A stretch of 64,000 bases of DNA from positions 1 through 64,000 of the forward strand of contig CAYFQB010000076.1 of assembly GCA_964345225.1 (NCBI GenBank), given 5' to 3'. This stretch comes from CAYFQB01 sp964345225 (GTDB taxonomy: Bacteria; Nitrospirota; Thermodesulfovibrionia; Thermodesulfovibrionales; UBA6898). The translations under genes were made by a program, and so were the position numbers. Positions 50,751 through 59,942 of the stretch are shown piece by piece (position 1 is the stretch's first letter; each line of letters begins with the position of its first letter). The notes under the pieces are model-generated. The model saw only the letters and a list, made by a program, of their open reading frames with translations. It made no database searches and was not told the DNA's origin.

Positions 50751-51972
50751 ATCTCAACGGCTCAACCGGATTTAATTTGGCAGCCTGCAATGCAGGATAT
50801 ATGGTTGCAAGAAAACTTATGACTATTGCAGACATGGATACAACGATGAAATCAAATAGTTTCATCTTGACAGGCAGATGGCTCAGATAGTAAACATCAG
50901 CAGGAAGTTTTATTATCTGGTAGGTATTAAGGATATATCCGGCCAGATAACCCCCTGCTATACCGATAGCTGTTCCGATGAGGCCGATGAGCAGGCCCTG
51001 CAGCATAAAGACCGTCATGATCCCGCCGTTTGTTGCCCCAATTGCTTTTAATATCGCTATTTCCCTGCTCTTTTCGATAACATTCATTATAAGATTACTG
51101 ATTATATTGAATGATGCAACAAGTACAATCAGAACAAGAATTATGAACATTGCAAACTTTTCGAGTTTGAGGGCAGAGAAGAGATTTTTATTCATCTGCA
51201 TCCAGTCCATGACATTGAAGGGGAAACCAAGTTTGTCCTGAAGGTGATTTTTGATCTTAGGTGCCTTATAAATGTCATTAAGCCTTACTTCTATGCCTGT
51301 TATGCCTTCCTTAAGCCCCAAAAAATCCTGTGTAGGTTTTATATGTGTAAGTACAAGGTTTGAATCATATTCGAACATGCCGATTTCAAAAATAGCAACA
51401 ACCCTGAACTGTTTAACCTTTGGCAGCATCCCAAGAGGTCCTATTTCACTAACAGGCGAAACAATATTGATTTTATCACCTATAAATGTCCCGAGACTGG
51501 ATGCCAGTTCTTTCCCGAGGATTATGCCCGGGATATCATTTTCCTCAGAGAGTTTATTGAAATCTCCCTCTTTAATATGCGAGAGTATTTCAGTAGTCTT
51601 AGATTCTATCTCTGGTATAATTCCCCTTATAAATACCCCGTGTGCCCTGTTTTTGAAAGATACCATTACCTGACCTAATGCAAATGGTGCATATGAAACA
51701 ATTTCTTTTTCCTTTTCAAGTTTTTCAGTAACAAGTTCGTAATCAGTGATCGCACCTTTGAAGTTCCGGATAATAATATGTGCATTAGCACCGAGGATTT
51801 TCTTCTGGAGGTCCTGATGAAAACCGCTCATGACCGACAGTACGATAAGCAGCGCCATTACACCTACAGCAACGCCCCCTATTGATATAGCTGTATTTAC
51901 AGAAACACCCCTGTGTTTTTTCTTTGATTTCAGATATCTTAAAGCAATGAATACCTGGTAAGGAAGTTTCAT
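50743..51972 (-). CDS. lolC: LolC/E-family lipoprotein-releasing permease
   Basis: About 409 residues from the ATG at 51972. The open frame extends ten residues further into an AAAATGC tandem repeat, which I do not count as coding. Features are the N-terminal YLKSKKKHRGVSVNTAISIGG followed by helix 1, a large periplasmic domain, and three C-terminal helices with EIAILKAIGATNGGI and ATIYPALQAAKLNPVEPLRYE. Together with LolD it extracts lipoproteins. No clear ribosome binding site is visible for either start. Confidence 0.88.
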   Translation of the reverse strand: MKLPYQVFIALRYLKSKKKHRGVSVNTAISIGGVAVGVMALLIVLSVMSGFHQDLQKKILGANAHIIIRNFKGAITDYELVTEKLEKEKEIVSYAPFALGQVMVSFKNRAHGVFIRGIIPEIESKTTEILSHIKEGDFNKLSEENDIPGIILGKELASSLGTFIGDKINIVSPVSEIGPLGMLPKVKQFRVVAIFEIGMFEYDSNLVLTHIKPTQDFLGLKEGITGIEVRLNDIYKAPKIKNHLQDKLGFPFNVMDWMQMNKNLFSALKLEKFAMFIILVLIVLVASFNIISNLIMNVIEKSREIAILKAIGATNGGIMTVFMLQGLLIGLIGTAIGIAGGYLAGYILNTYQIIKLPADVYYLSHLPVKMKLFDFIVVSMSAIVISFLATIYPALQAAKLNPVEPLRYE

Positions 51973-51979
51973 ATAATTT

Positions 51980-52025
51980 AAAATGCAAAATGCAAAATGC
52001 AAAATTTAAAATGCAAAATGCAAAG
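51980..52025. repeat. AAAATGC short tandem repeat
   Basis: AAAATGC repeats five times with an AAAATTT interruption, just upstream of lolC and downstream of lysS. It creates spurious in-frame start codons for the permease. Slippage here would vary the leader, not the protein. Confidence 0.75.
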
Positions 52026-52093
52026 AATAAATTCATAAAATATCTTAATTTTCACTTTGTATTTTTCATTCTTCAATCTTAAATTATTTGAGT

Positions 52094-53569
52094 CTATTTT
52101 TCCGGCTTCAACTGAGGGAATAATATTACATCCCTGATCGACTGTGAATTTGTAAGAAGCATCACAAGCCTGTCGATGCCTATACCTTCGCCTGCTGCAG
52201 GGGGCATGCCGTATTCAAGTGCCCTGATAAAGTCTTCATCCATCCAGTGTGCTTCTTCGTCACCAGTTTGTTGAGCATTAACCTGCTCAAGAAACCTTTC
52301 CCTTTGATCAAACGGGTCATTAAGTTCCGAGAATGCATTGGCAATCTCTCTTGAACTGATAAACAGCTCGAACCTTTCAGCCAGTGAAGGGTTTTCCTGC
52401 TTTCTTTTTGCCAGAGGTGACAGTTCAACAGGATGGTCAATGATGAATATAGGCTGGATCAGTTCTGGTTCAACCCTTTCTTTAAAGATAGCATCAAGGA
52501 TTTTGCTCAAAGATGAGCCTTCCGGTATATCAATACTGTTGGCATTGGCCCATGCACTTGCCTTTTCAGAGTCAGTGAATATCTCTTTGGGAACTCCATT
52601 TTGTTCCAGTGCTTCAAACATCGGAAGCCTTGGCCACGGGGGAGTGAGGTCAATCGTTGTATCACCAAAAGGTACTTTCAGTGTTCCGGCAGTTTTTAGG
52701 GCCACGTCAGAGATTAGTTGTTCAGTAAAAGACATTAGGAAATTATAATCTTTATAGGCAATATAAAATTCAAGCATGGAGAACTCTGGATTATGTTTTG
52801 TGGATATGCCTTCATTCCTGAAGTTTTTATTCAGCTCATAGACCCGGTCATAGCCTCCAACAAGAAGCCTTTTAAGATAGAGTTCAGGGGCAATCCTGAG
52901 GTACAGGTCTATCCCAAGTGCATGGTGTTGGGTCTTAAAGGGTCTGGCAGTTGCACCTCCTGGAATCTGGTGCATCATCGGTGTTTCTGCCTCTATGAAT
53001 CCTCTTGATTCAAGAAAATCCCTGACGGCTTTTATTATCAGACTTCTTTTGGCAAAGTTCTCCCTGACTTCAGGGTTGACTATGAGATCAACGTATCGTT
53101 GCCTGTATCTTGTTTCAACATCTTTTAGACCATGCCATTTTTCCGGGAGCGGTCTGATAGACTTGGTAAGAAGTTCAAATGTTTTTACCTCAACAGTCAG
53201 TTCATTTGTCTTAGTCCTGAAAAGCCTGCCTTTAACGCCTATGATATCTCCTATGTCTATCTTTTTCAGGAGTTTATGTCTTTCACCGAGCACATCCCTT
53301 TTAAAATATATCTGTATTTTTCCTGTGCTATCCTGAATGTGAGAGAAAGCTGTCTTGCCAAAGTCCCTAAATGCAATAACTCTGCCCGCGAGTGAACAGT
53401 TTACAGGATCTGAATCAAGCATTTCCTTGGAAGCATTATTATTTTTATCAATTAAATCTGCTGAATAGTCAGTGACATCAAATGGATCGCCGTAAGGCTT
53501 GATTCCCATCTGCTTGAGTTCGGATATCTTTTTAATTCTCTGTTGAATAAGTTCGTTGATTTCTTCCAC
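52094..53569 (-). CDS. lysS: Lysyl-tRNA synthetase, class II
   Basis: A 491-residue class II enzyme charging tRNA-Lys. The N-terminal OB-fold anticodon domain (residues about 55-160; LAGRVIAFRDFGKTAFSHI) is followed by the catalytic core with motif 1 (FLESRGFIEAETPMM), motif 2 (FRNEGISTKHNPEFSMLE) and motif 3 (GIGIDRLVML). Length is typical for bacterial LysS. It lies about 120 bases upstream of lolC on the same strand, so it may be the first gene of a lysS-lolC-lolD unit. Confidence 0.96.
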   Translation of the reverse strand: MEEINELIQQRIKKISELKQMGIKPYGDPFDVTDYSADLIDKNNNASKEMLDSDPVNCSLAGRVIAFRDFGKTAFSHIQDSTGKIQIYFKRDVLGERHKLLKKIDIGDIIGVKGRLFRTKTNELTVEVKTFELLTKSIRPLPEKWHGLKDVETRYRQRYVDLIVNPEVRENFAKRSLIIKAVRDFLESRGFIEAETPMMHQIPGGATARPFKTQHHALGIDLYLRIAPELYLKRLLVGGYDRVYELNKNFRNEGISTKHNPEFSMLEFYIAYKDYNFLMSFTEQLISDVALKTAGTLKVPFGDTTIDLTPPWPRLPMFEALEQNGVPKEIFTDSEKASAWANANSIDIPEGSSLSKILDAIFKERVEPELIQPIFIIDHPVELSPLAKRKQENPSLAERFELFISSREIANAFSELNDPFDQRERFLEQVNAQQTGDEEAHWMDEDFIRALEYGMPPAAGEGIGIDRLVMLLTNSQSIRDVILFPQLKPEK

Positions 53570-53683
53570 AATAACCTCTAAATAAAAACGCTTTTATTAC
53601 TTTAGTATCTGTTTGTTTGATTTCGAACTGATTTCAACAAGCATTATAATGATTAATTTTAAGGTAAGTCAAGAAACGCAACT

Positions 53684-54262
53684 CTATGCGCTCTGTCTGT
53701 ACTTTTCCATTAAATGGCTTATCAGGGACTCTACTCTTTTGGCAAGATTGTCAGGGTCAGGATCAAAGCCTTTGTTGACATAATTGGCCGGAGAAAGATT
53801 TTCCATCTGCTTTTTCAGTTCTTCATCAGATTTTTGAGCGGAGAAAAAAACTACCGGTGCATTCTTTGCATTATTCTGTGTTTCTACTGCCCTCATTGTC
53901 CTTGCAGCGGTGATGCCATCCATTACCGGCATATTCAGGTCTATAATGGCAATATCTACAAGTTCTTTCTCGGAGAGCAGTTTTGAATAGGCTGATATTA
54001 ATTCAAGACCATTTTCAAAGGACATTACTTTAGCCGAGAACTTTTTTTCCTTAAGGAGATCCTCAATTATCTTTCTTGTATATTTTGAGTCGTCAGCAAC
54101 TAGCGCATAACCCCTTTCACTGGGCTTTTGAGGTTCCCACAGTTTCTGGACATCGAGGGTGAACCCGCAATAGACGCAGGTAACTTCTCTCCTTTCATTT
54201 CTTTCTATGACACTGAAAGGCACCTCTTCATCACAGCATAAACAATATTGAGTATCAGCCAT
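53684..54262 (-). CDS. Zinc-ribbon plus receiver-domain response regulator
   Basis: A 192-residue protein. Residues about 6-40 form a zinc-ribbon-like knuckle pair (YCLCCDEEV and VTCVYCGF). Residues about 53-185 are a receiver domain with acidic pair in VADDSKY, phosphoacceptor in IIDLNMPVMDG, switch in FFSAQKS and lysine in YVNKGF. There is no DNA-binding output domain. The metal site ahead of the receiver is unusual and may mediate protein contact. Confidence 0.82.
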   Translation of the reverse strand: MADTQYCLCCDEEVPFSVIERNERREVTCVYCGFTLDVQKLWEPQKPSERGYALVADDSKYTRKIIEDLLKEKKFSAKVMSFENGLELISAYSKLLSEKELVDIAIIDLNMPVMDGITAARTMRAVETQNNAKNAPVVFFSAQKSDEELKKQMENLSPANYVNKGFDPDPDNLAKRVESLISHLMEKYRQSA

Positions 54263-54345
54263 GGTAATTGTTAAAATTATATAAATAGTTTTTTTTTATT
54301 GCAAGCATAAGTATTCAAAATATATATAAACAAATAACAGGAAGA

Positions 54346-55266
54346 ATGTACAAGGAATTCAGATCTGTATACCTCTCCCTTTCAGAGAGTGATTTTAATG
54401 AAAAGATAGAAAATGCTGAGGATATACTCAGTGACTGTACACTCTGCCCCAGGGAATGCCATGTTGACAGGATTTCAGGTGAAAGAGGCTTTTGCAGAAC
54501 TGGCGACAGACCTTTTGTCTCTAGCTGGGGTCCGCATTTTGGGGAAGAAAGGCCTCTTGTAGGGCGGTTTGGCTCAGGGACAATATTTCTGGGCAACTGT
54601 AATCTAGGCTGCTTATTCTGCCAGAATTATTCGATAAGCCACCTTGAAGATGGGACCGAAATATCCCATGAAAAAGTCTCAGACATAATGCTTTCTCTGC
54701 AGAATTCTGGTTGCCATAATATAAATTTTGTGACACCTACACATCAGGTTCCGGCTATTATTAAATCTGTGAAGATTGCTTCAGACAAGGGTCTCAGAAT
54801 TCCGCTGGTTTATAATTGTGGAGGTTACGAATCGCTGGAGACATTAGAAATACTTGATGGGATTTTTGATATTTACATGCCTGATTTTAAATATACAAAT
54901 AATGAATATTCCTCGAAATATTCGGATGCTTATGATTATCCTGAAGTGGCGAAAAAGGCTATAAGAGAGATGCATAGACAGGTAGGAGACCTTCAATTGG
55001 ACGAGAGGGGAATTGCTATGAAGGGTCTTCTTATAAGGCATCTTGTTCTCCCTGTTGATGTTGCAGGTACATCTGAGGTTGTAAGGTTTATCGCAGAAGA
55101 AATATCAAAAGAGACTTACATAAATATTATGGATCAGTATCATCCGTGTTTTAAAGCCTTTGATAATCCTCCCCTTAACAGAAGAATTACAGGAAAAGAA
55201 TATGCCAATGCAATAAACCTTGCAATTAAAGCGGGACTGAAGAGAATAGACGGGATAACTATATAA
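54346..55266 (+). CDS. PflX-like radical SAM protein (COG1313 type)
   Basis: A 306-residue radical SAM protein. An N-terminal Cys set (CTLCPRECHVDR and GFCRTGD) precedes the SAM cluster motif CNLGCLFCQN near residue 85. VTPTHQVPAI and the C-terminal MDQYHPCFKA are typical of the group related to pyruvate formate-lyase activase (PflX, uncharacterised Fe-S proteins). No glycyl radical enzyme gene is present nearby, so its target is unknown. It is divergent from the receiver gene at 53684. Confidence 0.85.
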   Translation: MYKEFRSVYLSLSESDFNEKIENAEDILSDCTLCPRECHVDRISGERGFCRTGDRPFVSSWGPHFGEERPLVGRFGSGTIFLGNCNLGCLFCQNYSISHLEDGTEISHEKVSDIMLSLQNSGCHNINFVTPTHQVPAIIKSVKIASDKGLRIPLVYNCGGYESLETLEILDGIFDIYMPDFKYTNNEYSSKYSDAYDYPEVAKKAIREMHRQVGDLQLDERGIAMKGLLIRHLVLPVDVAGTSEVVRFIAEEISKETYINIMDQYHPCFKAFDNPPLNRRITGKEYANAINLAIKAGLKRIDGITI

Positions 55267-55267
55267 C

Positions 55268-55554
55268 AATTTACTGCTTACTTTTTGAGGACTAAGAGGT
55301 TACGTCTAACGGTTACGGTAACGAAGCCCGTTTCGGTTGTCGTCTATCGGTTACGTATTTATTTAGTTTGTCTGGTTTCTCTAGTTTGTCTGGTTTTTTG
55401 GTTCGCCCTGCTCCCTGCTCATAGCACCCAGCTTCTTACTCCTTACTTTCCTTTGATCTTTACCTTTTACTGCTTACTGCTTAGTTCCTACTACCTACTT
55501 TTTAGTGACCAATGGCTAGTGACCAGTGACCAATGACTAATGACTCAATTGGTG
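55268..55554. repeat. Mosaic pyrimidine-rich repeat
   Basis: Begins with a GGTTACGTCTAACGGTTACGG block (55305-55330) like 26370-26395. It is followed by TTTGTCTGGTTTCTCTAG words, CT-rich words (CTTACTCCTTACTTTCC), and a run of related units GTGACCAATGGCTAGTGACCAGTGACC (about 55505-55545). It separates convergent genes. Confidence 0.55.
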
Positions 55555-56034
55555 TTACAGTTTAAATATCTCTGCTGTCATGTTTGAAAGGTTAGATATG
55601 ACAGCAGTTGAGTTTCCGTACAGCCAGCTGCCTGCCTCGCCGGGGTTAACTATAAGGGTTTTCCTGACTTTTCTTATATCAGGCTCATGCAGGTGGCCGT
55701 ATATCAGGAGGTCATAATGTCCGCTGTCGGCAAGTGCATCAACAATATGATGCTCATGTATCACGATAATCTTTTTGCCGTTCAGTTCAAAGATAAGAGG
55801 CTGGTTGAAGATTCTTCCGCCGGACATTTTTTGCAGTAGAAGCTTGTCGCCGTCGTTGTTGCCGAATATACCGGTAAATTCGCATTTAAGTTCCTTTAAG
55901 ACCCGGAATGTAAAAGGAGAAGTGTAATCTCCTGCATGTATCACATGTTCTACCTTTCTTTCATTGAAAAGATCGACTGCTGTTTTTATTTTATCAAGAT
56001 TGTCGTGAGTATCTGCAATTATTCCAATAATCAC
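55555..56034 (-). CDS. YfcE/MJ0936-type phosphodiesterase
   Basis: A 159-residue calcineurin-like phosphoesterase. Metal motifs are complete: GIIADTHDN, VIHAGDYTS, IFGNNDGD, IVIHEHH and LIYGHLHEP. Related enzymes hydrolyse cyclic or simple phosphodiesters with manganese; the natural substrate is uncertain. It stands alone. Confidence 0.88.
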   Translation of the reverse strand: MIIGIIADTHDNLDKIKTAVDLFNERKVEHVIHAGDYTSPFTFRVLKELKCEFTGIFGNNDGDKLLLQKMSGGRIFNQPLIFELNGKKIIVIHEHHIVDALADSGHYDLLIYGHLHEPDIRKVRKTLIVNPGEAGSWLYGNSTAVISNLSNMTAEIFKL

Positions 56035-56098
56035 CGGCTCACCTCAGGAAAAGATTATAAATGATCGCAAGACATAGTTTCAATGTATTTGGAATTCA

Positions 56099-56292
56099 CC
56101 CTAAAAATGTATTTGAGTATAAAAGAAGCAGGTGTATGTGCAGAAAAAGTCTTTACCATCACCACCTTTGTAAGTCCTCTTATTACCCAATTGTCTTGAC
56201 GTTATCATATAAAAGGATTTGTATCAATAAGTAGCAGATTGTGATTTGTAAAGATTTTTCTGCATGTATACCTGCTTCAAACGCATATCTTG
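56099..56292. mobile_element. Short MITE-like relative with terminal inverted repeats (copy 3)
   Basis: About 194 bases. The left end (AAGCAGGTGTATGTGCAG then AAAAAGTCTTTAC) is the complement of the right end (GTAAAGATTTTTCTGC then ATGTATACCTGCTT), about 32 pairs. The outermost bases (CCCTAAAAATGTATTTGAG and CAAACGCATATCTTGG) and the word CATGTATACCTGCTTCAAACGC match the ends of the 325-base copies. The interior is unrelated. The rest of 56035-56466 is AT-rich with no clear promoter. Confidence 0.6.
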
Positions 56293-56466
56293 GATTCATG
56301 GATCATAATCGGAGAGGTGAGATAGTTCTCACATATTTTGTCATTGATATCTGTTTTTCTGTTCGCAATTTCAAGATAAACAAACAGGTATTATTGTATA
56401 ATAACTCGATTTGTTCCTAATCCGGGAAATTAATATTTTTTAAATTTGATTAATTGGAGATAATCA

Positions 56467-57957
56467 ATGGGGAAGGGAAAGATCATAATAACTTGTGTAT
56501 TGCTCTATACCTTAGCCTGGGGACCGGCTATCGCTGACGAAGTAGAGCTGCCCAAGCGCGTGCTTAAAAACAACATGACTGAAGTCTACAATGTTCTTCC
56601 AGAACCGGTCGACAGTTTTACTGGGGCCTTTACAAAGGGCAAGATATATGGAAGGCTGCGAACAAATTTATTTTACTATAACTGGGATGAAGAGGATAGT
56701 AAACAAAAAGATAACCGGGCATTTGGTATTGGCGGTAGCCTCATATATAAAACAGCACCTTTTTATGGTTTCAGTGCTACCTTAGGGTTGTATACAACTC
56801 AGAATCCCTTTTTCAAGATGGACAAGGACGAAGTGGGCTTTGTCAAGTCAGGGAAAGATACATTTGACCGTAACAAGATAAAAGACGGTAGTACTTATGA
56901 AGGTCATTGGGGGATGACCTCACTGGCCCAGGTTTATCTGGAATATGAAAGAGTAAAGTTTAACTTTAAAATTGGCCGCCAGATATTTGAAAGTTTTTTG
57001 ACTAAGTCAAACGATACCAAAATGATTCCAAATACCTTTGAAGGGATAAGTATGGTAAATAAGAGTCTGCCAGCTACTACTATCAAGGCAGCATATTTCA
57101 GCAAACAAAAACTGAGAGATCATACCGACTTTCATGATGTTATAGCAGTTGATAGCTGGGATGAGAACGATGACTCTGCAAAACATGCGGGATTAACCAA
57201 GGATCGGCTCGATGAAGAGGATATTGATACGGAGCTTGTGATTTTGGGTGTTACAAATAAAACGGTCAAAAGACTCAAACTCGATACCTGGGTTACCATA
57301 GTTCCCGATTTAGTGTGGTCATTTATGATTGAAGGCAACTATGAAATTCCCCTGACCAACGGCTGGAGTATAACTCCTGGATTGCGGTACATGAGGCAGA
57401 TTGATGAAGGGGCAGGCGAAATTGGTGGAGCAGCCCTCAATGGGAGTCTTGCAGGTCAGGCCGGGAAGCTAAATGGCTATAATGATGCAGATAATATAAA
57501 AGGTAGCCTCTATGGCCTGCGGGGTGTGTTGAGAAAAGGTGCAGGCAGTCTGCTTTTAGGATACACCAAGGTTGCCGATGAAGCTGACCTGGTTTCTCCC
57601 TGGCGGGGTTTCCCGACCAGTGGCTATACCCGGTCTATGGCCCAATATAACTGGGAGGCAAATACCGAGTCATGGATGATTAAAGTCTTTTACGACTTTG
57701 GCAAGGCTGGTATTATTCCCGGATTTAGGGCTGCTATTGACTATGCAGTTATGGATTACGACGACACCAAGGAAAAAATGGGTGGCCATAGCAAAACTGA
57801 CAGATCGATCGTTCATATAGATTTGTGGGAAAAATTCGCCCGCCTGCCGAATCTGGAGGTGAAGGTTAGAATTGGCTTGGTGAGAGCCGATGACAGTTCA
57901 AAGGGTACCGATCCTTCCTATAATGAATGGCGTTTTGAAATGAACTATCTCTTTTAA
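56467..57957 (+). CDS. Outer-membrane beta-barrel porin
   Basis: A 496-residue exported protein. The signal peptide (IIITCVLLYTLAWG, cleavage after AIA near residue 23) is followed by alternating amphipathic strands rich in Tyr, Trp and Gly. The chain ends in Phe (RFEMNYLF), the outer-membrane insertion signature. The N-terminal GAFTKGKIYGRLRTNLFYYNW resembles OprD/Opr-type porins. The solute is unknown. It is preceded by a MITE-like element and stands alone. Confidence 0.8.
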   Translation: MGKGKIIITCVLLYTLAWGPAIADEVELPKRVLKNNMTEVYNVLPEPVDSFTGAFTKGKIYGRLRTNLFYYNWDEEDSKQKDNRAFGIGGSLIYKTAPFYGFSATLGLYTTQNPFFKMDKDEVGFVKSGKDTFDRNKIKDGSTYEGHWGMTSLAQVYLEYERVKFNFKIGRQIFESFLTKSNDTKMIPNTFEGISMVNKSLPATTIKAAYFSKQKLRDHTDFHDVIAVDSWDENDDSAKHAGLTKDRLDEEDIDTELVILGVTNKTVKRLKLDTWVTIVPDLVWSFMIEGNYEIPLTNGWSITPGLRYMRQIDEGAGEIGGAALNGSLAGQAGKLNGYNDADNIKGSLYGLRGVLRKGAGSLLLGYTKVADEADLVSPWRGFPTSGYTRSMAQYNWEANTESWMIKVFYDFGKAGIIPGFRAAIDYAVMDYDDTKEKMGGHSKTDRSIVHIDLWEKFARLPNLEVKVRIGLVRADDSSKGTDPSYNEWRFEMNYLF

Positions 57958-58101
57958 TCAGCTCTTTCCATTTGGAAGCTGCCTTTAGCTGCAACCTGTT
58001 ATCATAGTTATACTGAAATGGTCTGATATTTAGATTTCTTGAAAGCATTTTAGTTTTTACTGTAGTATAAATTGTCATATATCAAAGAGGGTTATAAAGA
58101 A

Positions 58102-59388
58102 ATGGCAAAGACATTGACTAAAAAGATATTCGAATCACATTTAAGAGATATACCTTTCCCGGGTACAATGGTACTCAATATAGATGTTGTTATGTGCCAT
58201 GAGATAACCACACCTGTTGCCATAAATGACCTTGTTGCAAGGGGGAAAGACAGGGTCTTCGACCCCGGGAAGATTAAGGTAGTTATCGACCATGTCACAC
58301 CTGCAAAGGATACAAAGACAGCAGAACAGGGGAAAATTCTAAGGGAATGGGCCAGAAGGCATAATATCAGGGATTTTTTTGATATAGGAAGAAACGGAGT
58401 ATGCCATGTCCTTTTCCCTGAAAAGGGATTCATTCGACCGGGTTACACAGTAATAATGGGCGACTCTCACACCTGTACCCATGGGGCCTTTGGTGCCTTT
58501 GCAGCCGGCGTTGGAACAACAGATCTTGAAGTAGGAATACTCAAAGGCGTGTGTGCATTCAGGGAACCCAGGACGATTCGTATAAACATCAATGGAAAGT
58601 TGCCAGAGGGAGTTTACGCCAAAGATATAATTTTAAGGATTATAAAGGAGCTTACCGTAAAGGGGGCTACCGACTGTGTTATAGAATTTCATGGCGAAGT
58701 AGTAAAAAATATGTCAATGGAGAGCAGAATGACAATCTGCAACATGGCAATCGAGGCAGGAGGAACATCTGGAGTCTGTATGCCTGATGAGGTGACTGTC
58801 GATTATCTATGGCCATTTATTTCATCCGACTATAAGGATAAAGAGGCTGCCCTGAAGGATTTTAAGAGATGGTGGTCTGACGAGGGCTGTGAGTATGTTA
58901 AGGTGCTTGATATTGACGTTTCAGAGATGGAACCACAGGTTTCCTATGGTTATAAACCTGATGAAGTTAAAAATATTTCAGAAATGGAAGGAATACCCGT
59001 TGACCAGATATATATTGGTTCATGTACTAACGGTAGAATAGAAGACCTGCGCATTGCTGCACAGTATCTAAATGGAAGAAGGATCGCATCAACTGTGAGA
59101 GGTATTGTTTCCCCTGCAACGCCAAAAGTATTCAGAGATGCTGATGGAGAGGGAATAATTAAGATATTTCTGGATGCAGGTTTCTGTGTTACGAACCCGA
59201 CATGCGGACCATGTCTTGGAATGAGTGGCGGTGTGCTTGCTCATGGAGAGGTCTGTGCATCTACGACGAATCGTAATTTTTATGGCAGGATGGGGAAGGG
59301 CGGTATGGTGCATCTCATGAGCCCTGCAACTGCTGCGGTAACGGCTGTAGAAGGTAAGATAGCAGATCCGAGAAAATTCAAGAGGTAA
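58102..59388 (+). CDS. leuC: 3-isopropylmalate dehydratase large subunit (LeuC/HacA type)
   Basis: About 428 residues from the ATG at 58102; a TTG at 58072 would add ten. It belongs to the aconitase superfamily; the 4Fe-4S ligands are in GSCTNGR and NPTCGPCLGM. MGDSHTCTHGAFGAFAAGVGT is the conserved substrate loop. The compact length matches the LeuC2/HacA-type two-subunit enzymes of leucine (or homoaconitate-like) pathways. It is followed 7 bases later by the small subunit. Confidence 0.92.
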   Translation: MAKTLTKKIFESHLRDIPFPGTMVLNIDVVMCHEITTPVAINDLVARGKDRVFDPGKIKVVIDHVTPAKDTKTAEQGKILREWARRHNIRDFFDIGRNGVCHVLFPEKGFIRPGYTVIMGDSHTCTHGAFGAFAAGVGTTDLEVGILKGVCAFREPRTIRININGKLPEGVYAKDIILRIIKELTVKGATDCVIEFHGEVVKNMSMESRMTICNMAIEAGGTSGVCMPDEVTVDYLWPFISSDYKDKEAALKDFKRWWSDEGCEYVKVLDIDVSEMEPQVSYGYKPDEVKNISEMEGIPVDQIYIGSCTNGRIEDLRIAAQYLNGRRIASTVRGIVSPATPKVFRDADGEGIIKIFLDAGFCVTNPTCGPCLGMSGGVLAHGEVCASTTNRNFYGRMGKGGMVHLMSPATAAVTAVEGKIADPRKFKR

Positions 59389-59395
59389 GAGACAT

Positions 59396-59920
59396 ATGAA
59401 AAAATTCGGTGGAAAGGTACTTTTCCTTGACAGGTCGGATATTAATACAGACGAGATAATACCCGCAAGACACATGACTGAGATATCAAAAGATACCCTG
59501 AAACTGCATATGCTAGAAGACCTGAAGCTAGAAGGATTTGATCCTCAGGATCCGGAAATTTGTGATAAAAGGGTGATAGTAACGCGTGCAAATTTTGGCT
59601 GTGGCTCTTCGCGCGAGCATGCGGCATGGGTTTTTGAGGTAAATAAAATAAATGTTGTGATTGCATCGAGTTTTGCCCGTATATTCAGACAGAACATGTT
59701 CAACTGTGGGATGATTGCTATCGAGCTATCTGAGAAGGAGATAGGTAAACTTTTTGAATATAAAGATAGCGATGCAGAAATCGAAATTGATTTCAAGAAT
59801 AACAGATTGACAATTGAATCTGGCAACAGGAGTAATACGTTCAATTACCAGATCTCCGAGTTTGACAGGACACTTGTTCAAGCAGGCGGATGGGTGGAAT
59901 TTGCAGATGAAAGATATTAA
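59396..59920 (+). CDS. leuD: 3-isopropylmalate dehydratase small subunit
   Basis: A 174-residue swivel-domain subunit pairing with the upstream LeuC. The signature is NFGCGSSREHAAW near residue 65, and DINTDEIIPAR lies near the N-terminus. Together they isomerise 2- and 3-isopropylmalate in leucine synthesis. leuA and leuB are not in the window. RidA follows after 22 bases, fitting a branched-chain amino-acid context, where RidA removes reactive enamines. Confidence 0.92.
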   Translation: MKKFGGKVLFLDRSDINTDEIIPARHMTEISKDTLKLHMLEDLKLEGFDPQDPEICDKRVIVTRANFGCGSSREHAAWVFEVNKINVVIASSFARIFRQNMFNCGMIAIELSEKEIGKLFEYKDSDAEIEIDFKNNRLTIESGNRSNTFNYQISEFDRTLVQAGGWVEFADERY

Positions 59921-59942
59921 ACCTTTAACTTTTTAAATTATT

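Noticed and set aside
58072..58101. TTG start extending LeuC by ten residues
   Set aside because: The extra residues are outside the family alignment, and the ATG at 58102 matches the expected N-terminus.
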